Origin: Piper betle
Lineage: Eukaryota; Streptophyta; Magnoliopsida; Piperales; Piperaceae
Assembly: GCA_033002965.1 (NCBI GenBank)
Contig: JAURVB010013155.1
Coordinates: forward strand, 34,055-98,054
Reading direction: 5' to 3'
DNA length: 64,000 nucleotides
Shown one piece after another: positions 12,297 to 24,371 of the stretch. Within the stretch, counting starts at the first letter, position 1. Every line of letters begins with the position of its first letter. The position numbers and the translations under genes were made by a program. The notes under the pieces were generated by a model. That model did not search any database. It was not told the DNA's origin and saw only the letters and a list, made by a program, of their open reading frames with translations.

Positions 12297-12580
12297 CTTT
12301 CGGCTTGCTAGATGTTGGGTGAGTCCGGGAGTCGGGGAGGAGGGCGAGGGGACGAAGGCGAAGCTCGAGTGCGCGGCGGGCAGATCAGAAATGGGCCAAG
12401 AGAAGATGAGATGCAAAGACTTTTTCCCTGGGCCTCATGTTTGGCCCATGGGCCGAGAGAAGCAATTTTATTACTTTTCGCATATTTTTCTTTTGTTTGA
12501 GGCATTGGTACAAATTGCTCGTTAATTGTTTACACAACATTAAAATGCCAAAATTAATTCACTGTGTATAAAGTGTGAAC

Positions 12581-15500
12581 TGTAACACCGTAAATTCGGT
12601 TCATGCTCGTGAACTAAACCGGCATATCACGGGCCCCGGTTGGGTTGGTTAATTCGAACCTAACTCGTGCGGGTCTAATTTAGGTGTTTTAAGATAAAAA
12701 TAAGACTCACCATACATGGATGAATGTACAAAACCTTAATATGTTATTATATAGATCGACATGTAAACTAATTTACACACCAACATTAATTGCGATAAAT
12801 TAATAAAAAATCAAAAAAACGGGCAAAATCTCTCCTAAAAGTGCAATTGGGGCGACCCTGTCAAAATAATATATACAAACATATATGTATATATCAGATA
12901 TTTACATTCGCATAAAATTCCAATCTATATTGTATCAATCATTCTGAATCTTCGGTCTCGACCCATCTGTGCAGTTTATTCACATTTCACATCATATCAT
13001 CACGTATTAGCATTTAATCACATCATTTTCAATATAATAACATCATAAACAAAATATTAACCACTCTATCGGTAGACATGTGTGTGCAAGCGACATCATT
13101 GCTCCTCCATCTAGGTTGGCATATCTAACTCACGGTTATCACCTACATATAGTATAAAAACACGTCAGTAATAAGTGTTACTGGTCCAAAACATAACTAT
13201 AACAAACTAGCTATGAGAGCTAACTCTCATATGAAGAAAAACATTTGTATACTTCACTAGAACTCTCTCAGTGACACCTACTGAGGAGCCACCAGGCTAC
13301 AAACCCGGTAGCATCCCCGACTGACTGCTTTGCTGAGACCTCTTTTGGCATTTTTCTTATTTCATTTTTCTCTGGTCCATTGGGACTACAAGTATATCCT
13401 AAGCCCTCTCCTTTCCTCCATAATTCTCCTAGCCTTGAGCACCAAGGTCAAGTACTCTCAAATAGTCGTCTTTAGTACCCCTTGAACCACAAGTCCGAAC
13501 GTGCATTGTACTTAATAGTACCCGTAAACCTCCACGTTCTCTAGGTGTGAGGAACTCAAATGCAGAGTTGTTAGGATCCCTTGGGAATGGAACAATCCGC
13601 TCACTAATCCAGAGCCCATTTTGACTGTCACGTGCATCTGCTCATGGTGCATGCAAGTCGTTACACTATCTCTCGTCTCACTGAAAGTCGACAAAATTAT
13701 ATATATAGGCTTGGGAAGGGATTCATATATAGGCCCAAAGGCAACTTGTGGTGGATCTTATTTTTAAAATCATCCTCTAGGGTTATTAAATTTGGAAAAC
13801 TATTTGGCTAAATGGCCTGAGTTAAGTGGGATTCAATTAAACGCTACTTAACCCGTCCTACCGGCAATAAAACAAATATACAATAAAATAGAGTATAAAA
13901 CAGAGACGAGTCCTAAACAAACCTGGTAGAAGCTCTAAGCCCTTGCGCCTAGGCGGCGAGCTCCTACTCTATACCTACACATCAAATTTAGAAGCTAACG
14001 CCCGCTAACTGAATGATTCTTCAACTCGACATGAACATTACACACACACAATTATCATCCATCACAATCAACAAGGATAAATGTGAAAATAATTCTAAAC
14101 CCATCCTATTCATACCAAATTTATTGTGTTTTTCTAAGTTACGTGGTAGTCGATTATCATGCTCAGATTTAATTTACCTCATTAGATCACTGATAACTCT
14201 ATAAAAGAGTTATTATTCTTTGTATTTTATATTGAGTTTTTGTCATGTTTCAAGTGATTTTTATTTCAATTTTATTAGTTTAAAAGTTTATTAGATATTA
14301 TTGATAATGCCAGAAATTATGTTGATTTTGGTGTAAAAAATGCTAATTAATGTTGTTCTAACAGGGTATAAGAGTTAGACAATGATCCAGAATGAATTCG
14401 GGGTGAAATCGGGCCAAAATGCGTAACCAGAAAGCTATAACCATGAGCACAACACTCAAGCACTGGGATTCAGAACGCTCGAGCACTGGCATTTTGGTTA
14501 AGGAAATTTTGTAACCGAGGGTAGAATGCTCGAGCGCCTGGATTTTGAGTGCTCGAGCACTGGCAGCTGAAAACCAAATTTTTCTAATATTTCTGGAGAT
14601 CCTAGTGGATCCCACTTGAAATATTTGTGTAGATCCTTTATAAACTTAATAAGGGCTTTAACTTAAGGAGGAACAACATTAGACAACGAAAGTGATGGCA
14701 TGAAAGACGAGAAGGAATGACGAAGAAGTTGGATCAGAAGAAAAAGACGTTTTCTCCAAAAGAGTTTTTCTTTATTTTGATTTACTTTTCTTTGTAATTA
14801 GATGAGGTCTTCCACATCACATATGAATTTCTTGATTTTAATCAGATATTTTATGGATTAAATTCTTTTCTAGGATTTTCAATGACACCTAAAGTATGGA
14901 TTAATAAAGGTTATTAATTTTTATCTATGTGACTGTGACGTTAGATCATCTATTTTATTATATTCTTAATGCTATCATTAGACTGACCATCTATTGTTAG
15001 ACCTAGAGATTTGATCTTGTCTAGAGATAGAAATATTAAATTTGTCATTGAATAAAATAGCGTTCGTTCATCTATTTTAGGTGATTCACATATGAGATAG
15101 AGATATACTCATATGTTTTGGGTAATTGTTAAGGGCAAAGCTTAAAGTATCATTTTGCACACACAATTTCATAGAGATATAGGAATTGGGTGCGAGTGAT
15201 AAGTTTATGGTGAATTGAGAGATCTCATAAATAATTAATTCCCGTGGTAATAATCCAAATGTGCAATTCATAGGTAGAAGTTATAATTTTAATCATATAG
15301 AGCACTAGGTGAAATTGAAAATCCTAGGTTTGTCATCCTGAAGTTAATATTTGATTTAAATATTGCATTTTAGATTAGTTTAGTTTTAATCCACAGTTGA
15401 ATCACTCTTTCAATCTATTTCTATTTATGTATAATTAATTAAATTAGTTTTGGTAATTGACAACTTTTAGTAATAATTCCTTGTGAGACGATACTTTCTT

Positions 15501-16798
15501 ATCACTTTTATTACTTGATTTGGCACATACACTTGTGTTATAATTTCCACATCAATCACTTAACATTCATTAACTATTAATCACATCATGCAAATCATCA
15601 CTTCATTCATAGTCAGACATTTATCACGAGAATTAATCAATCCTAGCATGTTGTGGTAATAATCATTAATTTTGAATAATTAAATACGAGGTAATTATAC
15701 CTCTCGTTGTTGAAAATTGGCGACGGCTAGGGTTTCGTTGCGGGTCTCAGAGCTCGAATTCGATGCTCGTCGGCGTCCAAAGTTCAATCGGGTTTGACTG
15801 GATGAGCTTGGTGGAAGATCTGGCGACTTCCAACGAATCCAGTTTTTCGGCGGTAGTCGCCAGCGGCGTCTACTGGTGGGATAGCAGTGGTATTGGGTAT
15901 TGTTGGCACCGACTCGGCTAGCTGGACACGTCTACGATGTTGACACAGTCAATGGGGGTGGCGGCTCGCCAGAAAAGGGCAACATAGGGGCAGCCGGTGA
16001 TGGGTGACAAGATCTGGCCGGCATGGGCGGCGATGGGCTCCACTCCGGTCGAGGAAGGTTGTGAGAGGGTCAACGACGTCGGGAGGCGACTGGATAGTGG
16101 CGGCGATGGTCACCGGCGGTGGGATCTGCGATGCGAGCGTGAAGCTAGGGTGTGGCTTCCTCGTGTTGTAGAGGCCTGACAAAGGCCGGGGGTACTTAGG
16201 GTGGCACGGCGACGGCGCGACGGTGCTTGGCAACGTCGATTAGCTGCAGAGTGGTATCAGTAGCAATGGCGGCGACGAACACTGGAGTGAAGGTGGCGGT
16301 GACCGAGGGTTTGGGGAAAGAAAAAGGGTTGGGGGTCGTCGGTGGCAATATTGTATATAAGTATTGACTCGACTCTGACTCAAGTCAAATATAATAATTA
16401 GCTTGTAATAAATCCTTTAAAAATCCATAAAATTGGGGGAAATCCCATAAAATATAATACAAGACACAACATCACAATGACATGCTTTGCAACTAATAAC
16501 CCACCCAAACATCATAAATACGCATCGTAACACGGTAAACAGTCTAAAACTAATTCTATGATCCACTATATATATATAAAAAGTAACTGGCATACTCTCA
16601 TATATTCTGATAACTCATTCTGTTCTACTATATTCATGACGTTATCATTATATACTTGGGTACACATAACCCTCATAGCTCAAACACGCGACCGGCGTCA
16701 GCTCAGTACACATGTTTTGAAACTAACTTGACTTGAACCGATGGCTGAACGGATCGGTTCATGAGTATAAAACCCTGACTCGGATCACTAGTTTTACA
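12581..16798 (-). mobile_element. 3' LTR (copy D), interrupted by a 1364-bp insertion
   Basis: On the minus strand it starts tgtaaaac at 16798 and ends ggtgttaca at 12581 (TG…CA). It shows the family order: TCGAGTCA start region, GC-rich block (15720-16330), GAGGTATAAT switch (~15695), inverted repeat (~13815-13855), TATA (~13700), and the conserved block near 12825-12855. Removing the insertion at 14191-15554 and one duplicated pentamer leaves about 2849 bp, the family length. The flanks tgaac (12576-12580) and atctt (16799-16803) differ, as expected when one side is the element's own interior. Confidence 0.85.
14191..15554. mobile_element. Solo LTR of another family, nested in the 3' LTR
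   Basis: The insert begins TGATAACTC and ends CCACATCA (TG…CA) and is flanked by perfect 5-bp target-site duplications ATCAC (14186-14190 and 15555-15559). Excising it restores the LTR text seen in sister copies. It has no coding capacity; the 85-aa frame at 14358-14615 is incidental. It contains four copies of a CTCRAGCRCTGG-like motif between about 14456 and 14565. The terminal style is reminiscent of Tat/Athila-group LTRs, but I cannot assign the lineage or orientation. Confidence 0.85.
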
Positions 16799-16800
16799 AT

Positions 16801-16811
16801 CTTCCCTCCTT
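16801..16811 (-). other. Polypurine tract of the host element
   Basis: The minus strand reads AAGGAGGGAAG two bases before the TGTAAAAC that opens the 3' LTR. This is the purine run that primes plus-strand DNA synthesis in LTR elements. Confidence 0.8.
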
Positions 16812-17934
16812 ACAAAAATTTCGCCCTCAAAATTTTAACACAAGGAGGTTCTACTGAAACTGGAACCTAGAAGTTGGATACACATCAGCTATATCCTCTA
16901 CTCTTCAATAGTCATGTACATCCTCATTGACATTAATTGCGCCGACATGGCGAGTTCTGCTTGTGATGTTGTCAATATTAAATATTCTGATTCTAATCTA
17001 TCTGTGCCTGTTCTAACATTACCATCATCATTCTCTTCTGTTCTGATCCCTACTGCTAACTCGGTGGAAAAATCCTAGGTCACCCATAAGGGCCTACTGG
17101 GTTGGTCAAGCAAATACCCTAGAGTATCGCAAGGTGCTAATCTGGGTTATCTCTGGAAAAACTACGTCGAGGGCAAGGCCTACCTACTAGCATCAACCCA
17201 TATCTCTCTGAACCTCATCTATGTGAAAAGTCAACTGCATATACTCTCAGGAAACTCTATCCTAAGTCCTACAACCATCCTATGGTTTGTTATGAGTCTC
17301 CTGTTAGGTCGAGTGTATAGACTAATGAGTACACAGCTCACTGTCGCCAATCTAGATCTAACTCTCAGGTATCCCTATATAAGGAACTGGACCACTCATC
17401 GGGTCCTAGTTGACTTGGTCCTGAGTTAAGTATCTCACTCTGTTCTAGAAGGGAACAAGGGTAATTGCTATGGCTCTGGAGACTATCTATACAAACACTA
17501 ACTGCTATTGAAGGGAGTTCTCAAAGACAGAATAGAGGCGAGAACACCTGTACATGCACAACGTGTCTCAAGGAGTATGATAACATACTCTATATGGGAC
17601 TGTAGAGTTTACATCTGGTTTGTGGCATGTGCTCTGGTCAATGTTTGCTCATCTCAATCATCTGGATAAACTGATAGTAGAAATGATATATCTAGAGAGG
17701 TGAGTGAAAATTCTTAAGTGAAAACTCTACTCTATTTGACATCTCTAGGTTAATAGGAAGGAGACTAAATCTCGTAAAAATCTAGTCACACTGCTCAAGA
17801 ACTCTCAATAGGTGATATCTCATCCCCACATGTGGGATCTGACATTAGGAAGTCCACTAGGCTAAGAAAAACCTACTACATAACTATGTCACTCTGGTCT
17901 ATGGTAAGATCAAGGTATAATGTAAGTGACAGGG

Positions 17935-20848
17935 TGTAAAACCCACGATTTGATCCAGGGTTTTATATTTAGAACCGGTCATTTTGACTGTTATTTTCGA
18001 GTCGAGTATGTTTCAGAACATGTGTACTGAGCTGACGCCGATCGCATGTATGAGCCATGAGGGTCATGCATACCCAAGTATATGATGATAGCATCATGAA
18101 CACAGCAGAAAAGAATAAGTTATCAGAATATATGAGAGTATGCTAGTTCATTTTATTTTTATATATAGCAGATCGTAGAATTAGTGTTAAGCCGTTTACC
18201 ATGTTAGGACATGTTATGGGGCAATTTGGGTCGGTTGTTAGTTATAGAGCATGTCATTATGATGTTGTGGTGTTTGTTCTATTTTATGGGATTTTTTAGG
18301 ATGTAATATGACTTAGTTATTATTCTTGACTCGAGACGGAGTCGAGTCAAGTCTTGTTTATGAGTTTGCCACTGACCACCCCGACTTTTTTCTCCTTCCC
18401 CGTCCAAACACTTGCTGCACCGTCCCCTCTGCTCTTCGTCTCCGCTGCCGCTGCTGACGCCATCCGGCCGCTGATCGACACCACCTAGCCCCGCCGCGCC
18501 ATCGCCGTGCCACCCCGAGCAATCCCGGCCACTGTTAGGCCTCCACAACGCTGGATCGCTGCACCTAGTGGCGAGCCCACATTGTGCTTGCATCACCGAT
18601 TCTGCCGCTGACAACCATCGCAGCCATGATCGGGTGGTCACCTCGACATCTTCGACCAACCCATGACCTTCCCTGAAGAGAACAGAGGCCAGCGCCGCCC
18701 ATCCCGGCCAGATCTCCACACCACCACGGACAGCCCTGTTTTTGCCCTTTTCCGATGAGCTGCCACCTCCGCTGACCACGTCAATGTTGTAGATGTGTCG
18801 GGCTCGCTGAGACAGTGCCAGTGGTACCTAATATGACCTCTATCCGGCCAGTAGACACCGCCGGAAAACTGTAGGAAGTTGCCGGAAAACCATCGAAACC
18901 CGCCGGAAAACCTTTGGAAAACCAGATTTGCAGGAATTTGGCAAATCTTTTGCCGAGTTTATCCAGTTGAACCTGATCCACTTTGGACACCGCAGAGCAT
19001 TGAATTCGAGCTCTGAGATGCGCAACGAAACCCTAACCGTCGCGGATCGCCAACGATGAGAGGTAAATTACCACTGATTTGATTATTTAAAATTGATGAT
19101 TGATAGCATAGCATGCTAGGATTGATTAGTTGATGTGATTAATGCCTAATTATGGATGAAGTAATGATTATATGATTTGAGTAATTGTGAATAAATAGTA
19201 ATTGATATAATGAGGTAGATCAAGTCTGAGCATAAGTGTCCACGACGTAACTTAGAAAACACAATAAAATTTCGTATAAATAGGATGAGTTAGAATTATT
19301 TTTACACTTATGATTATTTTATTATGATGGATGATTTTGTTGTTGCATTGTATGTGTGATGTTCATTGAGTTTGATGCATCATTTAGTTAGCGGGCGCTA
19401 ATATTTAGTTTTGATGTGTAGGTACGGAGTAGGAGCTCGCCGCCTAGGCACTATGATACGCTTGGAGCTTCTACCAGGTCCATTTAGGACTCGTCTCTGC
19501 TCTACGCTCTCTTCTATTATATGTTTATTTTATTATTTGTAGGACAGGTTAAGTGACATTTTATCGGATCCTACTTAACTCGGACCATTTAACTGAACAG
19601 TTTTCTAGATTAATAACCCCTCGAGGATGATTTTGAAAACAAGATCCACTACAACTTGCCTTCAAGCCTATTATATGAATCCCTTCCCAAGCCTATATAT
19701 ATAATTTTATCGAGTTTTCAGTGAGACAAGAGATGGAAAAACTGACTGCACATACCTTAAGCGGATGTCGTGACAATCAAAGCGGGCTCTAGATTAGTGA
19801 GTGGACTATTCCATTCCTGAGGGATCCTGACAACTCCGCGTTTGAGTTCCTCACATCCGAAGAATGTGGAGGTTTACGGGTACTGTTTAGTATAGTGCAT
19901 GTTCGGACTTGTCGTATAAATGGTACTAAAGGCGACTGCCTGAGAGTATTTGGCCTTCGTGTTTAAGGCCAGGAGAAATATGGAGGTAAGGAGAGGGCAT
20001 AGAATTCGAGACTAGAAAATGAAGTAAGAAAATGCCAAGAGAGGCATGAACAGTAATATATCAGTCAGTTCGGGATGCTACCGGGTCTGCAGCCCAATGG
20101 CTCCTCCTCAATAGGTGCCCTTCAGAGTGTTCATAAGGAGTATATAATGTTTTCTTTCATATGAGAGTTTGCTCTCATAGCCAGTCTGATATTAGTTATT
20201 TTCTGGACCAGTAACACTTGTTACTGACGTGTTTTTATACTATATGTAGGTAATAATCACGAGTTAGACGTGCTAGCCTGGACGGAGGAGCATTGATGTC
20301 GCTTGCATACATGTCAGTCGATAGAGTGGTTAATATTTTGTTATGATGTTATTATATTGATGTGATGTAATTAAATGTTCAAATATGAGGATATGATGAG
20401 ATGAAATACTAAGATATGATGACAGGGAAAGGAAATGCGAATAGATTGCGTAGCAGAAGTGTGGTGGGTTGAAACCCAAGTTCCAGAATAATTATACAAC
20501 ATATTAGATTATGTGTGATTGAAATTGTTGATATATGCATATATATTTGTATATATTATTTTGACAGGTTGGATCCTAATTGCACTTTTAGGGGAGACTT
20601 TGTCCATTTCACTCTTAGAATTTTTATTGATTTATCGTGATTGTTATTGGTGTATAAATTAGTTTGCATGTCATCAATATAGTATCATGATAGGATTCTG
20701 TGCATTTCTTCATGCATGACGAGTCATATCTTCATCTTAAGACCCCGAAATTAGATCCGCACGAGTTGGGTTAGGGTTAGCCGACCTAACCGGGGCCTGT
20801 AATATGCCGGTTTGGTTCACGAACATGGACCGGAATTGGGGTGTTACA
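17935..20848 (+). mobile_element. Solo LTR, copy C (2914 bp)
   Basis: Begins TGTAAAACCC and ends GGGGTGTTACA, flanked by identical pentamers CAGGG (17930-17934 and 20849-20853). Inside are the GC-rich block with CCGGAAAA repeats (18370-19050), AAACCCTAA telo-box near 19027, TATA near 19693-19705 and the conserved block near 20564-20612. No internal domain or second LTR, so it is a solo LTR left by LTR-LTR recombination. Frames at 18279-18779 and nearby are not genes. Confidence 0.92.
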
Positions 20849-21395
20849 CAGGGGGAATGAAATCCCTGTATAGTGTATTGGGTGGCCAAAACATCGGTAG
20901 GTCTATGGACTTGTTTCTAAGATCACCACTATTTACTATGCCACAGGTGATTAGTCTGTGGAACAGTTAATCAATGACGAATCTTAAAAATGGCTCATAA
21001 GTGGCTCTAGTTCAATCAACTAACAGCAAGCATGTGTTTCTCGATACTGTACTAGTCACGCACTTCTAAACAGGCAAGGTTTAAACAACCTAAAGAACTA
21101 CTATCTCCCCTCAAGTCTATGGAGACTCATAGTGAGGTTCAACACGTGTTTCGTTCGCTCTTCCGTGGTGTGTGACTTGTCGTCCCGTACTGATTTGTAA
21201 CACTAATCTTGACTCGTAGGAGTATTACCACTGTGGTAGATTCTCAAGCAAGGCTATTGATCAAGATGAACATACACTAGTATCACTCTATATAGGCATC
21301 ATGGTCTGCCTTGTTTAAAGTCCCTATCTGCATCTCTCAAGCTGGGGTGAAATCGTCATCATAAGATCGGTCTACAAACACCTACCTACACAGTA
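20849..21395 (-). other. Interior segment of the host element between copies C and A
   Basis: About 540 bp of unique-looking sequence with no recognisable coding. It joins cleanly to its neighbours when the solo LTRs and one copy of each duplicated pentamer are removed, which is why it is read as host-element interior. Confidence 0.6.
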
Positions 21396-23009
21396 TGTAA
21401 AACCCGTGACTCAAGTCAGGGTTTTACGTTACCGAACCAGTCGGTTCGACCGTTGGTTCGAGTCGAGTCAGTTTCATGAACCGCGTGCTGAGTCGAGACC
21501 AACCGTGAGTTATGAGCGATGAGAGTCAGGTGTACCTGAATATATGATGATAACGTCGAGAAGATGGTGAGATATGAGTTATCTGAATATATGAAAGTAT
21601 GCAGTATTTTTTCTTTTTATATGTTTAATCGTAGATATAGTTTTAGGCCGAATAACGCGTTAGGACGCGTTGGATTATATTCGGGTGGGTTATTAGTTAT
21701 AGAGCATGTCATTTGGATGTTGTTGTGTTTGTTTTATTTTATGTAATTTTTCCATATTTTTCTAGAATTTTTTTAGAATTTATTACGAACTAGTTATTAT
21801 TTTGACTCGAGTCGGAATCAAGTCAATACTAAATTACGAGTTTGCCATTGAGAACACTTCTTCTCCCTCCCGACCCTTCCTCACCCCAAACCCTTGCCGC
21901 CGTCACTGTCGTGCACTGCCGCTGCCGCCGCCGCCGACGCCGTGCTGCCGCCGATCGACTCCGCCCCGCCTTGCCTTGTCGTCACCGTGCCACCCCGAAC
22001 AGCCCCGGCCGCCACCACCTCGCCACGACGCCAGAACCAGCCCGCGAACCGTCGACGCTCCGCCCATCGATTCGCCGCCGTCCGGGCCACGCCGCCGCCG
22101 CTGTGACCCCGACGACCACCCTCTCGCCGTCGCCGACATTTCCCCCACCATCCCGAGCGCCGTCGAGGCCGGCCGGAGCCCCGATCGGAGCACACCGCCG
22201 CCGCCGCCCATTTTCGACGCCGCCGTCGACGGCCATCGCCGCCTCGGCTACCCTGTTTGACACCACCATTGGACCGAGCTCGTCGAGCTGGTGCCGATAG
22301 ACCCCCTGATTGCCCCGTCCCGAATCATCGCCGGAAAACCGTCGGAATCCGCCGGAAAACCGCCGACACTCGCCGGAAAACCGCCGGAACCGCCGGAAAA
22401 TTGGATTCGTGGGAAATTCGCCGGATCATCCACCGAACGCACCCAGTCCAATCTGATCGGACTTCGGACGCCGCTAGGTGCCGAATTCGAGTTTCGAGCC
22501 GCGAAACGGAAACCCTAGCCGTCGCCGATTTTCGACGACGCGAGGTATAATTTATTTTAACTTAATTATTTGAAAGTATTGATTATTAGAATTGCATGCT
22601 AGGATTGGTGAATTGCGTGTTATAATAATGTATATAAATATAGATTTGATTAAGGATAAAATCTGAAATTTGTTTGATTAAGTGGTGTTAAAAATGGAGG
22701 CTAAGAAACTAATTAGGGTAATTAGGTAATGATCATGATCTAATGCAAACTAGCCTAAGTAGAGTTGCTAGAATTGATATAGGTTGATGTGTGTTGATTG
22801 ATGCATGATTGTGTTGATTGTGTGTGCATGCCATAGGATGTGTGATTCATCATGCGGGCGTTAGTTTTTAGCTTGATTGTGTAGGTACAGTGTAGGAGCT
22901 CGCCGCCTAGGCGCGTGGACCCGTTTGGAGCTTCTACCAGGTCCGTTTAGGACTCGTTCTCTGATTTACGCTACTCTCTTGTGTATTTGATTTATTATGT
23001 GCAGGACGT

Positions 23010-23041
23010 GTTAAGTGGCGTTTTATCGGATCCCACTTAAC
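23010..23041 (+). promoter_or_regulatory. Conserved LTR hairpin upstream of the TATA box
   Basis: GTTAAGTGG (23010-23018) pairs perfectly with CCACTTAAC (23033-23041) around a 14-base loop. The same position in copies H, I, F and the 40670-46151 copy keeps pairing while several bases change on both arms. It lies about 130-160 bp upstream of the TATA box, hence in U3, which is transcribed at the 3' end of element RNA. Role unknown. Confidence 0.65.
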
Positions 23042-23169
23042 TCGGGCCATTTAGCCAACGATTTTCCGGATTAATAACCCTCGAGGATGAGATCCCTCGA
23101 GTTTGTTTTCGAACTTCAGATCCAGCTCACGTTGCCTTCGGGCCTATTGTATAAATCCCAACCCAGCCC

Positions 23170-23179
23170 TATATATATG
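23170..23179 (+). promoter_or_regulatory. Probable LTR core promoter (TATA box)
   Basis: TATATATATG occurs about 1775 bp into the LTR. Equivalent TATA-rich stretches sit at the same place in other copies (near 1645, 3123, 13700, 19695, 26060). This implies a U3 of about 1.8 kb and R plus U5 of about 1 kb. Position-conserved AT alternation is the only evidence. Confidence 0.5.
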
Positions 23180-24371
23180 TATAGTTTTCGCGTTTTTAGT
23201 GAGAGATTGAATGAAGGAAATCCGACTACCGTGCTACGCGAGCGGGCACGTGTGTGTCGATAGTGGGCTCTGGAATGGTGTGCGGGCCATTTCATTCCTG
23301 AGGGATCCTGACAACTCCACCTTTGAGTTCCTCAAACCCGGAGAAGTGTGGAGGTTCACGGGTACTGCATTGCAGCGCATGTCTAGACTTGTGGTTTCAA
23401 AGGGTACTGAAGGCGACTGCCTGAGAGTACTCGGCCTTCGTGCTCAAGGCCAGGAGTAATATGGAAGGTACAGAGGGCGGAAAGGAATGAGATTTGACGC
23501 GAGAAGCAATAGAGAAATGGCCGAGGCATGAGAATGTGAAAGATAGGGGGACGCTGTCGACCCGAGGGCGACGGCTCCCGTATGTGCCCTGATGAGAGTT
23601 CTTGAGGAAGTATATGGTTTTCATTCAACAAGAGAGTTTGCTCTCCTGTGCCAGATTGATATTAGTTATTTTCCGGGTCGGTAACACTCGTTACTGACAG
23701 TTTTTCTATATATATGTAGGTGAGAAATGCGAGGGATGAAAGCTGTCGGGACTGCGGAGGAGCAGCACGGAACCGCGCACACATGTACCTGCCGCGTGTA
23801 ATCTATAATGACGGTGTGTTATTGCTACGTGATGATAATTTTGATATGTTTGTTTAGATAAATTGCTTGATATGAAATGAATGGATAAATATGAATGAGT
23901 AGGGAGCCTTGGAGTTCGGACTCGGCTCAGGTAAAAACGAATGAGATAATGGTTGAATGTCAAGGTAGATTATTATGTGTTACCGTATTTTTTATAAAAT
24001 AGTATATATTTTCTTTTGTTTTCTCATTTATTATTTTGTATTGTCTTTGCTTGTACATCATAGCATGCATGTAGGACTACGTTAGAACCCACGCATCCCA
24101 TCCATGCATTTCATGTTTGCATCTCCATCTTGCGACACCGAGGGCAGATCCGGGTCGGCTTAACCGAACCCAGTAGATTAGCGAACGGTTCGGTTGCCGG
24201 TGACATTTCCGGGTCAGTTCACGGGTGAGCCGAAACGGGGTGTTACACAGTAAGCCCTAATCAATATCATGGAGTACATCTATACTCAGGGCAAGGCTCA
24301 ACCCTATGGTTCAAGGTAATCACTATCTCTCTGAAGGACCCTTCCTCATTAACCCGCTATCTATGCCTAAT

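Larger units (their letters stand above)
21396..24247 (+). mobile_element. Solo LTR, copy A (2852 bp)
   Basis: TGTAAAACCC…GGGGTGTTACA with perfect CAGTA duplications (21391-21395 and 24248-24252). It is the best-preserved copy together with B. Order: GACTC…GAGTC start; GC-rich block 21840-22530 with repeated CGCCGGAAAA; AAACCCTAG near 22510; GCGAGGTATAAT switch near 22542; 9-bp perfect hairpin 23010-23041; TATATATATG at 23170-23179; terminus. It lacks the ~48-bp conserved block that B, C, D, F, G, H and the 40670 copy carry near the 3' end. Overlapping high-GC frames at 21802-22550 exist in several phases and are not genes. Confidence 0.93.

Noticed and set aside
12576..16803. Copy D as an independent solo LTR
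   Set aside because: Its flanks do not match, and a polypurine tract adjoins its start, so it is the 3' LTR of a larger element.
21802..22550. Overlapping Pro/Arg-rich frames of 70-152 residues in copy A, with parallels in B, C, D and F
   Set aside because: They occur in several phases and both strands of a GC-rich LTR block and do not stay open across copies.
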